From Trematomus loennbergii (lineage: Eukaryota > Chordata > Actinopteri > Perciformes > Nototheniidae), in the NCBI GenBank assembly GCA_012861695.1, contig JAAOOA010000320.1, positions 1,490,736 through 1,554,735 on the forward strand: DNA of 64,000 bases, written 5' to 3'. A program made the position numbers and the translations under genes. This document shows, piece after piece, positions 48,779-62,372 of the stretch (positions are counted from its first letter, which is position 1; each line of letters begins with the position of its first letter). Under the pieces are notes generated by a model, which saw only the letters and a program-made list of their open reading frames with translations, did not search any database and was not told where the DNA came from.

Positions 48779-51190
48779 TCACCCAAATAAAACTTTAAAG
48801 CAAGAAAGACATTTTAATATACAGGATGGACATTTTGATGGTTTGGGAATACCGGTAGCCTTAAAGATCGCCTCTATGTATTCACAGAGGTCCATAGCTG
48901 TTGATCTACAAGCCACATCCAAACCGCGAATATGCACACCGTAAATCATGCCGTTGTACATCACTCCTCCACCAGAGTCCCCCTGAGAGAGAGAGAGAGG
49001 GAGAAGATATGTACAAAGTGTTAAACACAGACTTTTGCATCATTTACTGGAATACTTATTTATAACAAACTAGTAAATAAGGCCAACTCACGCGTCTTGT
49101 ACCAACTACAGCTCTTTCGTAACAGAAGGCCTTTCCAGGATCAGAGTAATGGATGCCAGATGAACAGCTTCTGGGGACACAGTCGACGACCTTGGTCTCT
49201 GCACATTGGAGAGTTCTTGACAGGCCGTTTCCTAGATGACAAAATCAAAAGGTGTTATACTACATTTTCTACTGATCTTGTAAATTCAAAGAAATGTTAG
49301 AAATAGAAATGGCAAATTCATGTTTTTCCTATGTACTGTATGTAAATATGTTTCAACAATGTTACCAGCTTCCCTGGACACATACTAATAATAATAATAA
49401 TAATAATAACAATACATTTCATTTGTAAGAATTCCAAATAATTGTTTTGTTTTGAGGTTTGTGGGAATTTTTTTAAAGAAAGGTTTTTAAACTACCAATC
49501 TCCTCAACAATTAAATTAAAATCCCAACATAATTTCTTATGTTGGTTGTAAATACTCAATGTTTTATAAATATGTTAAAATATCATAATGCAAAGTTTAA
49601 AAAAATGTTAACAAACGTATAACTTAAAAATATTTTAGAGTGTGCATTATTTATTGTAAAATAACAAACAAGATTCATCTCACCATCTGTATTAGCATCG
49701 TTTCTCTCTGTGGCTGCGTGGCCTGCAATCTGAACCATGTTACCGCTGAAATACAAGAAAAATAATTAACATTCATAAAAAGATGTCAGGGGTTTATCTC
49801 AGTTTGAGTTCCTTAGGAGTTTCACTTTCTGACTTATTTAAGATCACAACTCACTTGACAGGACGTTTGTCACATTGAGGAAGATTTACAGTTTGAAAAC
49901 CCGTCGCAGGCTTAGGTAACTTCAGCAGCGCGATGTCATGGGTCACACCGTTGTCTACATATCTTAGAATTTCCGCGATATTGATATCAATCGGTTTCTT
50001 TCGCCATCTGGATTCACACGTAGAAATGCTGTCACGCTTATCAAGCTGCAAATAATTAAAGTTGAAAGAGTGACATCAATAAATGACTGCAAATGCATCA
50101 GAGTGTAATGGTTTGGGTTATTTAACATGAAGACATGCTATTTTATGTTATTTATACGTTTGTTTCAATTCATTATTTTTCAGATTGAATGTATCTACGT
50201 ATTTTAAGTAAATCCTTCTCACCCCACTTCTGGCACACAGTGACCTGCAGTCAGAATCCAATCCTTATGGATCAGAGTTCCACCACACAGCTTGTCCACA
50301 CCCTCAATATTTGGTCTCAGCTTCACATGGTACAGACGGTCAGTAGGAGCACATTGTACACCTCCGACGATTCTCTTCTGCAGATCCACCACTCTGCCCA
50401 CTGTCACACCTGAAAGAGAAAACCCACCACCAGGAGACTGAAAGTTAAACACAGTGGTTGTTGTAGAGAGGGTTGGGAGGGTCAGTTACGTGACAAATAC
50501 ATGTAATGAGTACTTTATCTGAGTCTCAAAGTATAAAAGTAATGTAACCTGATTACATTCTGTTATTTTGGATAACCTCAATATCAAATGCAGTGCAAAA
50601 TAATACAAGAGAAAATAAATATCAATAAGATGTTTTTTACTAAAGTGTATTATGTAAGAAAACAGAAGAATGTGTCCTTAGAAAAGAAGAAAAGAAGATA
50701 TTTACGATCAGAAATGATTGATTCAGCATACTCAGTAGCATATACACGAACAATGAAACACACAGTTAAGCTCACACACACTATTTTATGAACATATAGG
50801 TTCACCTGCTGAATTAAAAACAGAACAAATGAAGCAAAGAAAGTGAAAACCATGAAGCAGATTCAGGCAGTAGAAGTATATATTCACACTGAAAGTATTA
50901 GAGAACAGAACAGTTTACAGAGAACAGATAACATCTGATCCTTTACAACAAACACTAAATGAATCTGATCTGGAATTCAGCTTCCAGGTTCCTGATGGGT
51001 TTCAGAAGAAGAGACAACAACACACTGGCTTTCTAAACTGTTTGAAATTCAACTCAACTCTAAATACTTAACTCACCTAAGTGCTATCTCAGAGCATAAG
51101 AATGGTGAAAGTAGGCAGCAGAAGTCTGAGTAGAAGCTGATACTCACCGGCCAACAGCAAAAGGAGAAGACTTGTCATCATGCCTGCCAT
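48779..51190 (-). CDS. Trypsin-like serine protease B' (best-preserved copy; one 1-bp gap in exon 3)
   Basis: Secreted S1A-type protease. Exon 1 51,148-51,190 (signal peptide MAGMMTSLLLLLLA), exon 2 50,223-50,409 (VVDLQKR|IVGG, CGGTL, TAGHC with His57), exon 3 49,855-50,045 (THDIALLKLP, Asp102), exon 4 49,684-49,745 (MVQIAGHAATERN), exon 5 49,092-49,231, exon 6 48,779-48,982 (GDSGGGVMYNGMIYGVHIRG). All donors and acceptors are consensus. The lengths sum to 827 nt; one base lost in exon 3 near 'gcgaaagaaaccg' (compare B) would make 828, or 275 residues. The specificity pocket is unusual: GTRR precedes GDSGG, so position 189 is Gly, not Asp, and 191 is Arg, not Cys. His57 sits in TAGHC rather than TAAHC. 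The C-terminus has an extra Cys-rich tail. It shares a head-to-head arrangement with C'. It is probably the only near-functional protease in the window. Confidence 0.7.
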
Positions 51191-51360
51191 CTCTGCCAGA
51201 GTCTGCCCTCCTGGTGCCACAGTGGAGCTTTTTAAACCTCTTCACACTGTCCTGTTGGCCTTCCAGCCACCAATCACCTCAGGAAGGTTTATCCACACAA
51301 CCCCATTGGCTGCACAGATGGGCCCATTTGCACATTTCTGATCACTTATCAAATGATCCT
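51191..51360 (-). promoter_or_regulatory. Promoter of B'
   Basis: CCAAT complement at 51,305-51,309 and TTTAAAAAG at about 51,228-51,237; same layout as the other copies. Confidence 0.65.
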
Positions 51361-51772
51361 GCCCTAAGGGTGAAAAATGTATCAAAAATACAAGAACTGA
51401 CATCATTGTGTCTTCAAGTTGATACGTATTATTTAAGTATAAAAATAAAATATTAGTAAGAGTTGGCCTTAAGTTGACGTTTTGACTGGAAGGAACTCCA
51501 TTTGAAGCAATGAGGTGAACATGTTACTGTATATCTGTAGGTGACTGCATTCACTCTGCATTTGGCCCCTTTAAACCTCTCAGAGATCAGTTCCTTCCTT
51601 CAAACAAAGTGAATAATAACCATTTACTCTGGGCTTTTGGGTTGCAAAGGTACATGTGAAGTGAAGTAAAGTGAAGGCTGAGTATCACTGGTTTATTGTG
51701 TTTTTTAAAACCAAAACACTATTTCTGAATTGCTTTATTTTAAGTAGAGAAGACTATGTATTCAATATGTAA

Positions 51773-53290
51773 AATAGAATAGAAAGTCTTTATTGTGATT
51801 ATACAAAGTATACAATTAGATTTTGTAGTGCAACCCTTTCACAGTGTGCATACGAAAACACATAGACAAGGGGGGAACTAAAAAGCAAGAAGCTATAAAA
51901 AGCTATAAAGTGCATTAAAGAAGTGTTTAAAGTGCTAATGAGTTGGTTAATTATAATGATGTTGCCTTAGGACTGCAGGTTGAACAGCCTGGGGGCTCAG
52001 GGGTAAAAACTGTTTTTCAGTCTGTTTGTCCGTGTTTTAAAACTCCTGTATCTCCTACCAGGAGGCAGGAGAGAGGCATCGGGAGCTGGAGAGGGCTTCC
52101 AGAGAGGGCAGCCGATGGTTCTCTCCACCATTTGTATAACCCAAACAGCCAGCATACCACACCGAGATGCAGCATGTGGGCACGCTCTCGGTGGTGGTCC
52201 GGTAGAAGGACACCAGCAGCTCTTCCTTCAGTCTGTTCTTCCGAAGCACCCTCAGGAAGAGAAGTCGCTGCTGGGCCTTCTTCACTGCTGCAGTGCTGTG
52301 TGCTGTCCAGCTGAGGCTCTCGGAGATATGGACCCCCAAGAACTTGAAGATGGAGACCCTCTCCACTCTGTCTATATATAGAAATGTATTTATTAGGATA
52401 AACCCCTTGAGAATCAGAAACAGGTTTATTACCAGGTAGGTTTACACATACGAGGAATTTGACTTGACGTCATGGTGCGTACATACAAATAAAATATGAA
52501 TTAAAACACAGGTAGGGAACTAGAAATATTATTAAAAATAATACAAAATATAATAGAAATATAGTAAAATATAACAGTATGTAGATTGCAATGGAATGGA
52601 ATGAAAAAAGGAATAAAATATGAATAGAAATCGGCAGTAATAAAAAAGACAAGAACAGAGAACAGATGCACCATCTCGTTTTCAAGGGGGTCCCGACAAC
52701 AGCAACGTCTTACAGACATACATGAACAAAATAACAGAAAGCAAAGCATGACAAACCACGTACAGTCTGTTAAGTAACATTCATGAAGTAATACATACAA
52801 TCATTACACTTTGATAGACTGTAGTGTCTAATGGATCAGTTCCATCAATAACAAGAGCAGAGCAGCTGAAAGTGAGATGATGATGCTTCAACATACCCAA
52901 TGATGACAGGGATCTGACAGCAGCAGCTCAAGTATTCCAGTCTGTTGGGGCTTTAAACATCAACGCTCTGCTGACAATACATGTTTTCACAGAGGGGACG
53001 GAGAAATAAATCTGGACAGTGTCTAACCTGATCATTTCACGAGTAAGGTACAAAATACTGCTTTAAATAAGTAAATGCATTTAGACATAAGGGGGGGGGG
53101 GTTATGATCTGTTTCCTGTAGTCAATGATGGGTTCTTTAGTTGAGGGACAGGTTGAGGGACAACTTCAGGACCTCGTCTCTGAACGCAGACTCGTCTTCG
53201 TCATGGATGAGACCGACCACAGTGTTGTCGTCGGCAAATGTAATAATGGAGTTGGAGTGGTAGTGGAGTGCAGTTGTGTGTGTATAGTGT
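51773..53290 (-). mobile_element. LINE remnant (L2/Rex1-like), unit 2
   Basis: Copy of 22,795-24,320. The C-terminal block (52,055-52,366, minus) is translated identically to unit 1. The nested second tail is at about 52,405-52,700. Confidence 0.75.
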
Positions 53291-53376
53291 GTGTAGGAGA
53301 GGGTAAGGCAAGCCAAGAAAGGGTGGTCCTCAATCCCCCTGTGAATGTGTCTGGACCTCAGCTCTGTGAATTTACA

Positions 53377-53378
<2 letters not shown>

Positions 53379-53472
<94 letters not shown>

Positions 53473-53547
53473 TGTGTGTGTGTGTGGTGTGTGTGTGTGT
53501 GTGTGTGGTGTGTGTGTGTGTGTGTGTGTGTGTTGTGTGTGTGTGTG
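53379..53547. repeat. (TG)n microsatellite, unit 2
   Basis: Same place as 24,374-24,537, with a different interruption pattern. Confidence 0.96.
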
Positions 53548-54075
53548 GCTGCTCTCAGCTCTGTAACACGTCAGTGCAGCTTAGGTCAAATTGAGGAGAT
53601 AAAATTGTAAAATGAAATGTCTGAATTGTCCATTGAAATGAACCACGAGGTTTTAGTGATAGATTACACTGACATTTTGATATTTAAATAGACATTTGGA
53701 TATATGACAAAAGCAGCCGTAATGTGCTCACGTTTGGTTTATCAATTTATGATGTTCACACCATTCGATAACACCCCCACACCAGTAGGCAAATTCAGCG
53801 ATGTGTGGAGTCCTCTGTTTCAACACCAAATACATATTGGACTGAGTATGCAAACGGGCATAATCTGATCAAAAACCTCGTGGTTCATTTCAATGGACAG
53901 TAAAACATGGAAAGTATTTAACGACTGAAGAGAGGAAACCCAGCAGAGCCAAGATCACACATTTTACATTTTAATTAGAAATAAAAATACAATTACTGAC
54001 CAAAAAAATCCAGTCTTGTGAGAGTGAGGACCACCCTTTCTGCTGCTAAACTTAAAGAGAACAAATACAACATTT

Positions 54076-54206
<131 letters not shown>

Positions 54207-54311
54207 CCACCGTGACCTTTTTAAAGATTAGCACAGTCATTTCTAACCAGGCCGTATGCTAATCAACATATTTTAGCTTTAACAGACACATGCAAACTCT
54301 TCTGAACTCAC

Positions 54312-54378
54312 CTTTTTGGGGTCCATGTTGAATTTTTTCTTTCCATTTGAGAACTGTTTGCTCTTCTCCATGGTCTTG
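54312..54378 (-). pseudogene. Cytohesin (ARF-GEF) internal exon fragment with both splice sites
   Basis: On the minus strand 67 bp lie between 'tttcgagcag' and 'gtgagttc' and encode KTMEKSKQFSNGKKKFNMD followed by PKK, in phase with 1+22 codons. KKFNMDPKK is the start of the cytohesin Sec7 region, where the protein continues GIQFL in the next exon. No neighbouring cytohesin exon was found within the window. It sits in a ~650-bp segment (54,201-54,850) present only in unit 2, between the CA repeat and the C' promoter flank. It is best read as a piece of a genuine cytohesin gene (cyth4 suggested by the Rac2 link) caught in rearrangement. Confidence 0.85.
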
Positions 54379-55419
54379 CTGCTCGAAAAAATAAACGTAT
54401 AATTGTAGTTAAATAATGATAAACTTTTTGTTTTACTTAGATGCTGTCAGACACTTCAGCAACAGATTTGTCCTTAGAACTGTTTTATAATAAAGAGATA
54501 AACCCTAACTCTTTAATTATAACCTCTATTGCGTTTTTTCTTCAAAAGCCATGCTAATTATTTAGGCCTGTTTGGTTTAAACTTTCTTTTCCAAAACTAT
54601 GAACCACTATACTGTGTCATTGAGGGTTTATTATATCTATCTTTAAAAAATGGCAATAATATATAGAGATTTTTTCCCCCATACTCAAGCGCTAGGACTC
54701 CCAACCAAATTAAAACTGTTCGATATTTTCCCAAGATGAAGTTGAGGTGCTCAAATGTAAAAAGTCAAAGAAGTCATTTAGCTCCAAGAATAAATATATG
54801 AGCTCATTCTCTTATTTATTTAGTTGGTATACTGATACCTCTTGTATGTAACACCCTCATAGTACTATAAGCCCTACACCAAGCTATCACTTTTAAGATG
54901 ACCTTCTTCCTGCAGTGCTATTTAACAATTTCTGATTTAAATCCAGTTATGTCCAGTTTCTTATAATAAAACTCTGAAAGTCAGTGAATCATTTACATTC
55001 AAATGCCCAAACATTTTTTTTTAATGTCTTATCACATATCGGATAAATTGTCGTCTCTGCTTAAAATAAAGAAATTGCAGAAATAGTGGGTTTAAAAAAA
55101 ACACAATAAACAAGTGATACTCAACCTTAACTTTACTTCACTTCACATGTACCTTTGCAACCCAAAAGCCCAGAGTAAATGGTTATTATTCCCTTTGTTT
55201 GAAGGAAGAAACTGATCTCTAAGTGAATGCAGTCACCTACTGTACAGATATACAGTAACATGTTAGTTAATTACTTCAAATGGAATTCCTTCCAGTCAAA
55301 ATGTCAACACTTATTAATATTTTCTTATTCTTAATAATACGTATCTACTTGAAGTCACAATGAGGTCAGTTCTTGTATTTTTGATAAATGTTTCAGCCTT
55401 GGGGCAGGAACATTTGATA

Positions 55420-55575
55420 AGTGATCATTAATGTGCAAATGGGCCCATCTGTGCAGCCAATGGGGTTGTGTGGATAAACCTTCCTGAGGTGATTGGTGGC
55501 TGGAAGGCCAACAGGACAGTGTGAAGAGGTTTAGAAAGCTCCACTGTAGCACCAGGAGGGCAGACGCTGGCAGAG
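55420..55575 (+). promoter_or_regulatory. Promoter of C'
   Basis: CCAAT box at 55,457-55,461; 'gtttagaaag' about 45 nt before the ATG. Confidence 0.6.
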
Positions 55576-57460
55576 ATGGCGGGCATGATGACAAGTCTTC
55601 TCCTTTTGCTGTTGGCCGGTAAAAAGGTATATACTTTCAATATAAAAAAAAAAAATGATTTGATGTCAAACTAAAATTTCAACTAAAATATAGTTACATG
55701 TCTTCATGTTAAATATCCATAATAATTACAATCTGATGCATTTGCAGTTATTAACTGATGTCATCCTTTAAACTTTATTTGTTTGCAGGACGGTGAAAGC
55801 ATATTTAGGTGTGCATCCAGGTGACCAGATAACACAAGTGATATCCAAGAAGAACCTGAAAGAAGGACAGACATTAATGGGAACCATGACATCGCTCTGC
55901 TGAAGCTACCTGAGCCTATGAAGGGTCTTGAAACTGTAACACATCCTGACTGTAACAAACTTACCGTACTGAGAGGTTTTTTCTTCAATATGTCCGAAAG
56001 TTAAACTCCTAAGGAACTCAAACTGAAAAAAAAACTGAAAACTTTTTATGAATCTTAAGTCTTTTTCTTGTATTTCAGAGATGATACAGTTCAGATTTCA
56101 GGACTTGGACTCACAACGGCAAACGCAGATGTGGAAAAGGTGAGATGACTTGTTTATTTTATAATAAAACAAAAAAGAGTTCTTTTTTAAAGTTTTGAGT
56201 TTGGTAACTTTTTAGAACACTTTGTAGTATCATATTTTACCAAACACATTCATAAAACATAAAGTATTTACAACAAACATAAGAAAGAAAAATAGAAAGA
56301 TAGGAAGATAAATGAATAAAAGACAACAGGGAGAAACATTAAAGGAGAGAAGAGGATATATCGTATTATGTTATCACTTGAAGTGATTCTGTTGTTGGGA
56401 ACTGTGTGGCCATGCTGGTGTGAAGAGGAACCAGCTCTAAATGTACTGCAGGACAGGAAACAGGTTTTATTGAGGGGGTTATTTTGTCTTTCAGAGTTTT
56501 AGAGAGTTTTTCCAGGTTAGCATGATTTGTTAAAAGATTGAACCAATGGTCGATTGATCATTTTGTTCTGTCTTTCCTGTGTAGTAAAATAGCTACAGTT
56601 ATTGCATTGAACAGCTGTTTTCACCAGGCTGTCAGGAGGCTGAACTCTCCCCCCTCCCTCCCACCTCTCCCCATGCCCCCATTGGACCTGGACTTTCACA
56701 CCCCACACACACATCCAGCACCAGACACTTTCTAAGCTGCATTGACAGTATTTTGCACTAATGTAACATTTTTACTGCAATATATTCATCATTCTAGTAA
56801 TTGTTATTTTGTACATATTGACTGTATTTATGCCCCTTAATGTGGGCATATATATACATATAAGTGGGTGTACAGGTGTGTATATATGTATAGTCCTCGG
56901 GATTGTGGGAAACGGTATTTCGATCTCTCTGTCTGTAGACAAAAACTGTAAGATTGACAATAAAGTTGACTTGTTGGAGATGTTGTGGGATGTTGAGAGT
57001 GGTGATGTGTCCTCTGTGAAGGACCTGATATTGGATACGTTGGATTTTTGAGTAACGTCACATGGGAAATGTGTTATTAGATATGGTGTGCCAGTTAATG
57101 TCTGTCAGATTAATGTATAGATTTCTGATTTCCATGGAAACAGTTTTGTCGACTTGTGACTTTTTTTTGGTTAATTGGTAAAGGAGGATACAGTTTGTGG
57201 ACATTATGGATATCTATTGTCTTTTTCACTGTTGCCTGTTGGTGGAAACATTGTTGACAAATATTTACATACATAAGAAAAACATGAATCTGCCAGTACA
57301 ATTTGTTTTAATGTACAAGTTCATTCAATTATGTATTAAAAACAACACCTTTTATATTGTCATCTAGGAGGCTTACCTAAGTCAGACACTCTCCGATGTG
57401 CAAACACCACGGTTGTTAAGTGTGTATTCAAAAGCTGTCCGTCTGCCCAGCTGGTTGGTT
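55576..57460 (+). pseudogene. Trypsin-like serine protease C' (unit 2), lacks exon 2 and exon 6
   Basis: Exon 1 55,576-55,618 is intact, with its donor. Exon 2 with His57 is missing. Exon 3 begins at 55,789 (TVKAYLGVHPG) and has a one-base loss after 'cacaagt' relative to C; HDIALLKLPEP is still present in another frame. Exon 4 56,079-56,139, exon 5 from 57,368 (GGLPKSDTLRC...) fading after about 57,455. Exon 1 (phase 1) cannot join exon 3 (needs phase 2) in frame, so no truncated product is expected, unlike A3. A LINE fragment occupies intron 4 (about 56,520-56,970). Confidence 0.83.
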
Positions 57461-57499
57461 TACATTAAAAGATGAACTATAATTAGTAACGTTCTTTAT

Positions 57500-58420
57500 G
57501 TAACGGGAAGAAACTCAGCTAACTGATTTTTTTTTTTTTTTAGCAAAAAAAACCACAAGGCTAACGCTGAGCCTCTGAATTAGCCCTGGGCGAAAAATCT
57601 TAACGCCGTTAGCACAGAACTCTAGCTATACCAATCGATATACTTATTGGATCTGCACAAACAAGCTTAGCTAACATCCTGAGATTCCACAGATTATAGA
57701 AATATAAGGATCATCACTGAGCGATCAGAACTCGTGACAGGGGAAGCAAATACAGACATCACACGACGTAGCTTTAGGTAGCAAAACACGGAGATATGCT
57801 CACTTTAGCTGTTATTCTGATCAAAAGTCGTGTTCAATGGCATTAAAACGAGAAAAAACGCGGCTGAAGGTTAATCCATAGGTTACTCCAATGTGTCTGT
57901 CACTTTGAAAAAAGTATTGATAATCCATAATTCAATTTTTATGCAAAATTCGGAGAATAAATGTTAGCTGCTAATGAATAGCCACCAGAGTGTGTCGCAG
58001 CTCCGGTTTTAGCTACGCGTCACTCTCACTCCTTATTTGGTAACCTGTGTGTGTATGTGGAACTTTCCCTCGATTCCATTGGCTCTAGCGGTTAAAATGA
58101 GATTGAGATGTCAATCATCCAAATCGACCAAGGAGGGCCAGAGATAGGTCAAATCCACCCAAATGACCCCAGAAGTGTTTTTTTGTTGCTAAATCTCTCT
58201 AAAAAGGTCAAATGTCACTTGTTTTGCATCAATCTTGATACAGGGTACTTATTATATGTTGTACTTTGAATTCCTAAAGCTTTTAGTCTACTAACCATCA
58301 TCCAAGGGTGGTTTTCACTATAAGTAAAATAATGAAAACTAATTGTTGGACGGACACTATAATTGACTGTTTTTTACTATGTTCAATCTGAATTTTCTTT
58401 AAAATAAAAAACATCTAAAT
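57500..58420. mobile_element. TTAA-type element, unit 2 copy without ends
   Basis: Homologous to the interior of 27,977-28,919, plus a ~260-bp segment missing there (57,915-58,170). Both termini are deleted, so it cannot be mobilised. Confidence 0.55.
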
Positions 58421-59084
58421 TACCAAATCAAATTCTTGTATAAAGTTGTCTTTTAAAATAAAATAAAGATTCATAATCATTATTTCACTGATTCTTTGTG
58501 TTTTTATGATTTAAAAAAATACATGAACAGAATATAGAAAAATGTATTTCCACTCATCAATATCTTTAAACCTGCAATTACTCTTTTTGTCCATGTGGGG
58601 GCAGCTATAATACCGCAGGCTGCTTTTATTGTAAAAGATTAATAGGGGTGTTTTACTTCCTTTCACTCACATCACAAAGTCCAAAAGAAACCAGCATATC
58701 TTGTGGCCTTTAGTTTGTTGCATAAAAAAAGAGTCACCGTGATTGTGCTGCTACTTCTTTGAAGGGAAGGAGTGATTTATCTGTTATTATTATCTGTTGT
58801 TATATAATGGTGAACAGGAGAAGTGAGTCTACTAAACTCTGAAAATCATAAAAGGTTGAAGATAAAAACCATATGCTCAGATTTTTGCTTTTGCATATAT
58901 TTTATTTCTTAACCATACTGTTTAACATTAAATTAATAGAACAAGAAATACATATCCCATACAAAATATATATTAAAAGGATAATGCAGAAACGTATATC
59001 ATGCCACCTAGCTGAGTTTTGAACTGGGGTCTCTAGAAAGGAGGTTTTAAGAAAACCACAAAACAGCCATTAAGTAATTGAAAG
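58421..59084. other. Junction region of units 2 and 3
   Basis: Repeat of 29,755-30,413. No gene. Confidence 0.6.
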
Positions 59085-60043
59085 ATGGACTCTAACCGTA
59101 ACCCTAACTTTTTGACTTTCATGGAGACACTCAACTCACATCACCCGAAAAATAAAACTCAAACATCAATTACAACCACTCTCTGTCGAATTTGTGGACA
59201 CCTGTGTCTTCTTCCGCAACTCCACCGACCCTATCAAAACCCTTGCAACCAAGGTATTTTTCAAAAACACAGACCGCCACGCACTCCTCCATAAATCAAG
59301 CTACCATCCGAGGCATACGTACAGAGGCTTGAGAAAGTCCGAGCTGATACGCTTCCACAGGATTGGTGCCTTCCCGGAGCATAGAGGAGGCAACCAGCAC
59401 CCTCTTCAGTGCACTGAGACCAAGGGGTTACTCGAGGCGCTTCCTTAGAAGCATCAAAGCGGAGGTCGGCCGAACTTTTAAAGACAAATACAACACCATC
59501 TCAACCCAGCCTTCCGGACCGACCCTCGTCCCCCTGAGGAGCCTTTTAGGCGATCTCAGGTCCAACTTTGAGGGGGCGATGGCGGACAGTGTTGCGCTGC
59601 GGAAATGTTGGCTGATCTCCGCTTACCACAGAAATAAAAACTTGAAGGACCTCCTAGTCCACACCAATTTCAACCAAAAAACACCAAACAGGGAGGCGCC
59701 TCGGGTCTCTGAGGTTGGTTTCCTCCGCCTCCCCCACATTTTTAACCCATTCAGTAGAGCTGGCGCAAACCTTGTACAGGCCCTGACACCTAACACCAAG
59801 AATGCAGAATATGCTGTCAGGTGCAGGGCCTGCCACAGACTCTATGTGGGGGAGACACGGAATGAGATCAGCCTCAGAATCAAACAACACATTTATCAAA
59901 TAAATAGCAGTGACGGCACGAGCATTTTATATGCACATTTTAAACTCCACGGCCCAGATAAGGTACAATCCTTGGGCCTGGAGAGCAATAGGGACTGGAG
60001 GTCCAGAGACAGGCGGAGGAGAGGAGGTGGATTCATCGACTGA
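59085..60043 (+). pseudogene. Penelope-like retroelement fragment, unit 3 copy
   Basis: Same fragment as at 30,414, but the frames are split. MDTCVFFRNSTDPI...HKSSYHP runs from 59,194; ATSTLFSALRPRGYSRRFLRS from about 59,390 is in another frame and continues through GIY-YIG-like LYVGETRNEISLRI to 60,043. The LFSALRPRGYS motif is typical of Penelope RT ends and shows that the frame at 59,363-60,043 is the native one here. Confidence 0.8.
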
Positions 60044-62010
60044 AAACAATCAACCCCACCGGTCTAAACGAGAGGTACCGGTGATGGATCCGCCTCCCCT
60101 TGTTTATAACCCGCTTCAACTGATTTTGATCTCCTACCCTTCCCATAGCCTCCCTTATCTCTCCCCTGGGGGCTTTTGAACCCCCCCCCTGCAGGCCGAG
60201 TCAATGTGAAGGAATCCAGTTGGTTTTATTTTTAATATTTGTTCCATAAATGTTATCAAATATATTATTATACTATATTATTTTATTTATTGTAACCCTA
60301 TTGTCTATTTTATGGAATTATTAATTATTTTAATTAATTATTTATTCTATCCGAGCAGGAATGAAGGGACCTTCCTCAGCACCCGGACCCTTTGTCCAGC
60401 ATGGTTTGCCTTTTTGAATATGTTGTTTCTATTTATATTATTTATCTTGTAAATAGTTTTAATTGTAATTGTATTTATTCTAATTGTACCACTTGTTTGC
60501 ATGGCTTGATTTTAAATAACTAAGGGTCCATACGAGGAGGCCATCCCTCCCTCTTCCTGCTTCTTTTCATTTAATTTTTACCAATATATATTTATTTCAT
60601 GTCTTCCTTTTTTATGATTGTATCCCTTTCTTATCCCTCCTTCACTGGATTCCTTAAAACCTGCAGAGAGAAATCACCTTAAATACTTGCGGCCTGTCCT
60701 ATGTGGAATCTTTTCATTGATGAACCTGGGTCCTACTGGTTTTAATCACACTTCATTTTATGACAATTCGTTCCTTATTATTGTGTGTTTATTTATTATC
60801 TCTTTATTTTATTATCTTACTCATGTATTCAGCATGAATTTGTTTTGTTGTGTGAATTCTTTACAAAACACGTTTTTACCTTAAACACTGCTCTATTAAT
60901 GTCATGTTTATCTGCATGCTTTTTCAAGATATTGTCTCATGAATGTTTTTACACCATTGCTAGGCCATTTGAAGGGTTCCCTAAGGACGGGTCCTCTCCA
61001 GCCACCTCCTTTAGGGGTCCCCGGAAGGTTAGGAGATCTCTAGGTCCCGCTGCTCTGCCTCCTCTGGGATCTGGTCTCCTCTCGTCTTTTTAATTGATTT
61101 TACTTATTTGTATGACTTTTAACAGGGCTTTTAGAAACATTGTATGTATTTCCCTTGGAGTTTTTAGAAAGGTTTTTTTTAACCACAATATTATCCCCGA
61201 GAGCCAGTCCCCTCCGGAGCACTGCCCTTTCCCCTAACCTAACCCTAATCTGATCTGAATTCAGCTGCAAGGATCTGAATGGGCATCAGTCAAAGAGCAC
61301 CACATCACACGCGATTCATAAACATTTCACAATGTGTTAAAACATGTTTTGCTTCCTAATATTAAATCTTCCTAATAAAAAAGGTATAACAACATGTCTA
61401 ATGGATTATCTCAGATTAAAATACATCACTCACTGTACTGCTCACCAGTTGACAGGATGGAAGGAGATGTGGGTTTGGTACAAATCAAATGTTTAATAAT
61501 AACACAAGCAATACACTGGAGAAAATGCTGCTCCAAAAACAAGTTAAATGAAAACGAGGTGTTTTCACTTGAAATAAGGAAAATAATCTGCCTATAGAAC
61601 AAGTGGAAATGAGCTTGGTAAAATTTCTTGAAAAAATATATGATATTTAGATAAATCAGAGAACTAATTTAAAACTATATTTGACCAGAATCAGGAAATG
61701 TTGTTACAAAATAAGCTGCAAATACTCAAAAGTTTTCTGTTTTCTGAAGTTAGTTGGTGATTTTCTAATAAATATGTAAAATAATATGTGTTTCATCTGA
61801 GATACAACTCAAACTAAGATTGTTTGACTTAACAAGATGATGCATTGTCTAAAAACAAGACCTGATATCTCACTGCAGTGTTACTTCTGAAGTTATTATG
61901 TCTTATATCAGGTGTAGAGACATATTCTGACTAGATATTAGATAAATATATTTGACAAGATTTCGAGTTTTGTAGTGTAACAGATACAATCCAACAGAAA
62001 CAAACTACAC
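60044..62010. other. Non-coding spacer, unit 3 copy
   Basis: Third copy of the AT-rich spacer. No gene recognised. Confidence 0.55.
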
Positions 62011-62249
62011 AATACTTCTGTTCATGGAGGGCTTCTCCGGGGCTTCCTACTTCTCTGTCTTAGGTGCCTTACAAATAATGGACGTCCACTCTCGGGAGCG
62101 TCGGAGTGGTGCGGTCACCCTAAGTGACAGACCTAAAGTATCCGGGATTCAGGCACCTTCCCTGGCTTGTACATTTTTGGTGATGCGCCCTGGAGGTATC
62201 AGACTATTTTAAACAACTTTTCCCCGCCTTTCAAACACTTACTCCTGGG

Positions 62250-62372
62250 TTTTAGCCAGTCATTTTGCACGATATCGTTTAACATTGACGCTCTCCTGAA
62301 AATGCACATATTCTGTGCATTTTCAGGAGAGCGTCAATGTTAAATGATATCGTGCAAAATGACTGGCTAAAA
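62250..62372. repeat. Long hairpin, unit 3, first copy
   Basis: 59-bp arms with one mismatch, loop 'tattc'; identical in design to 33,558-33,680. Confidence 0.96.
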
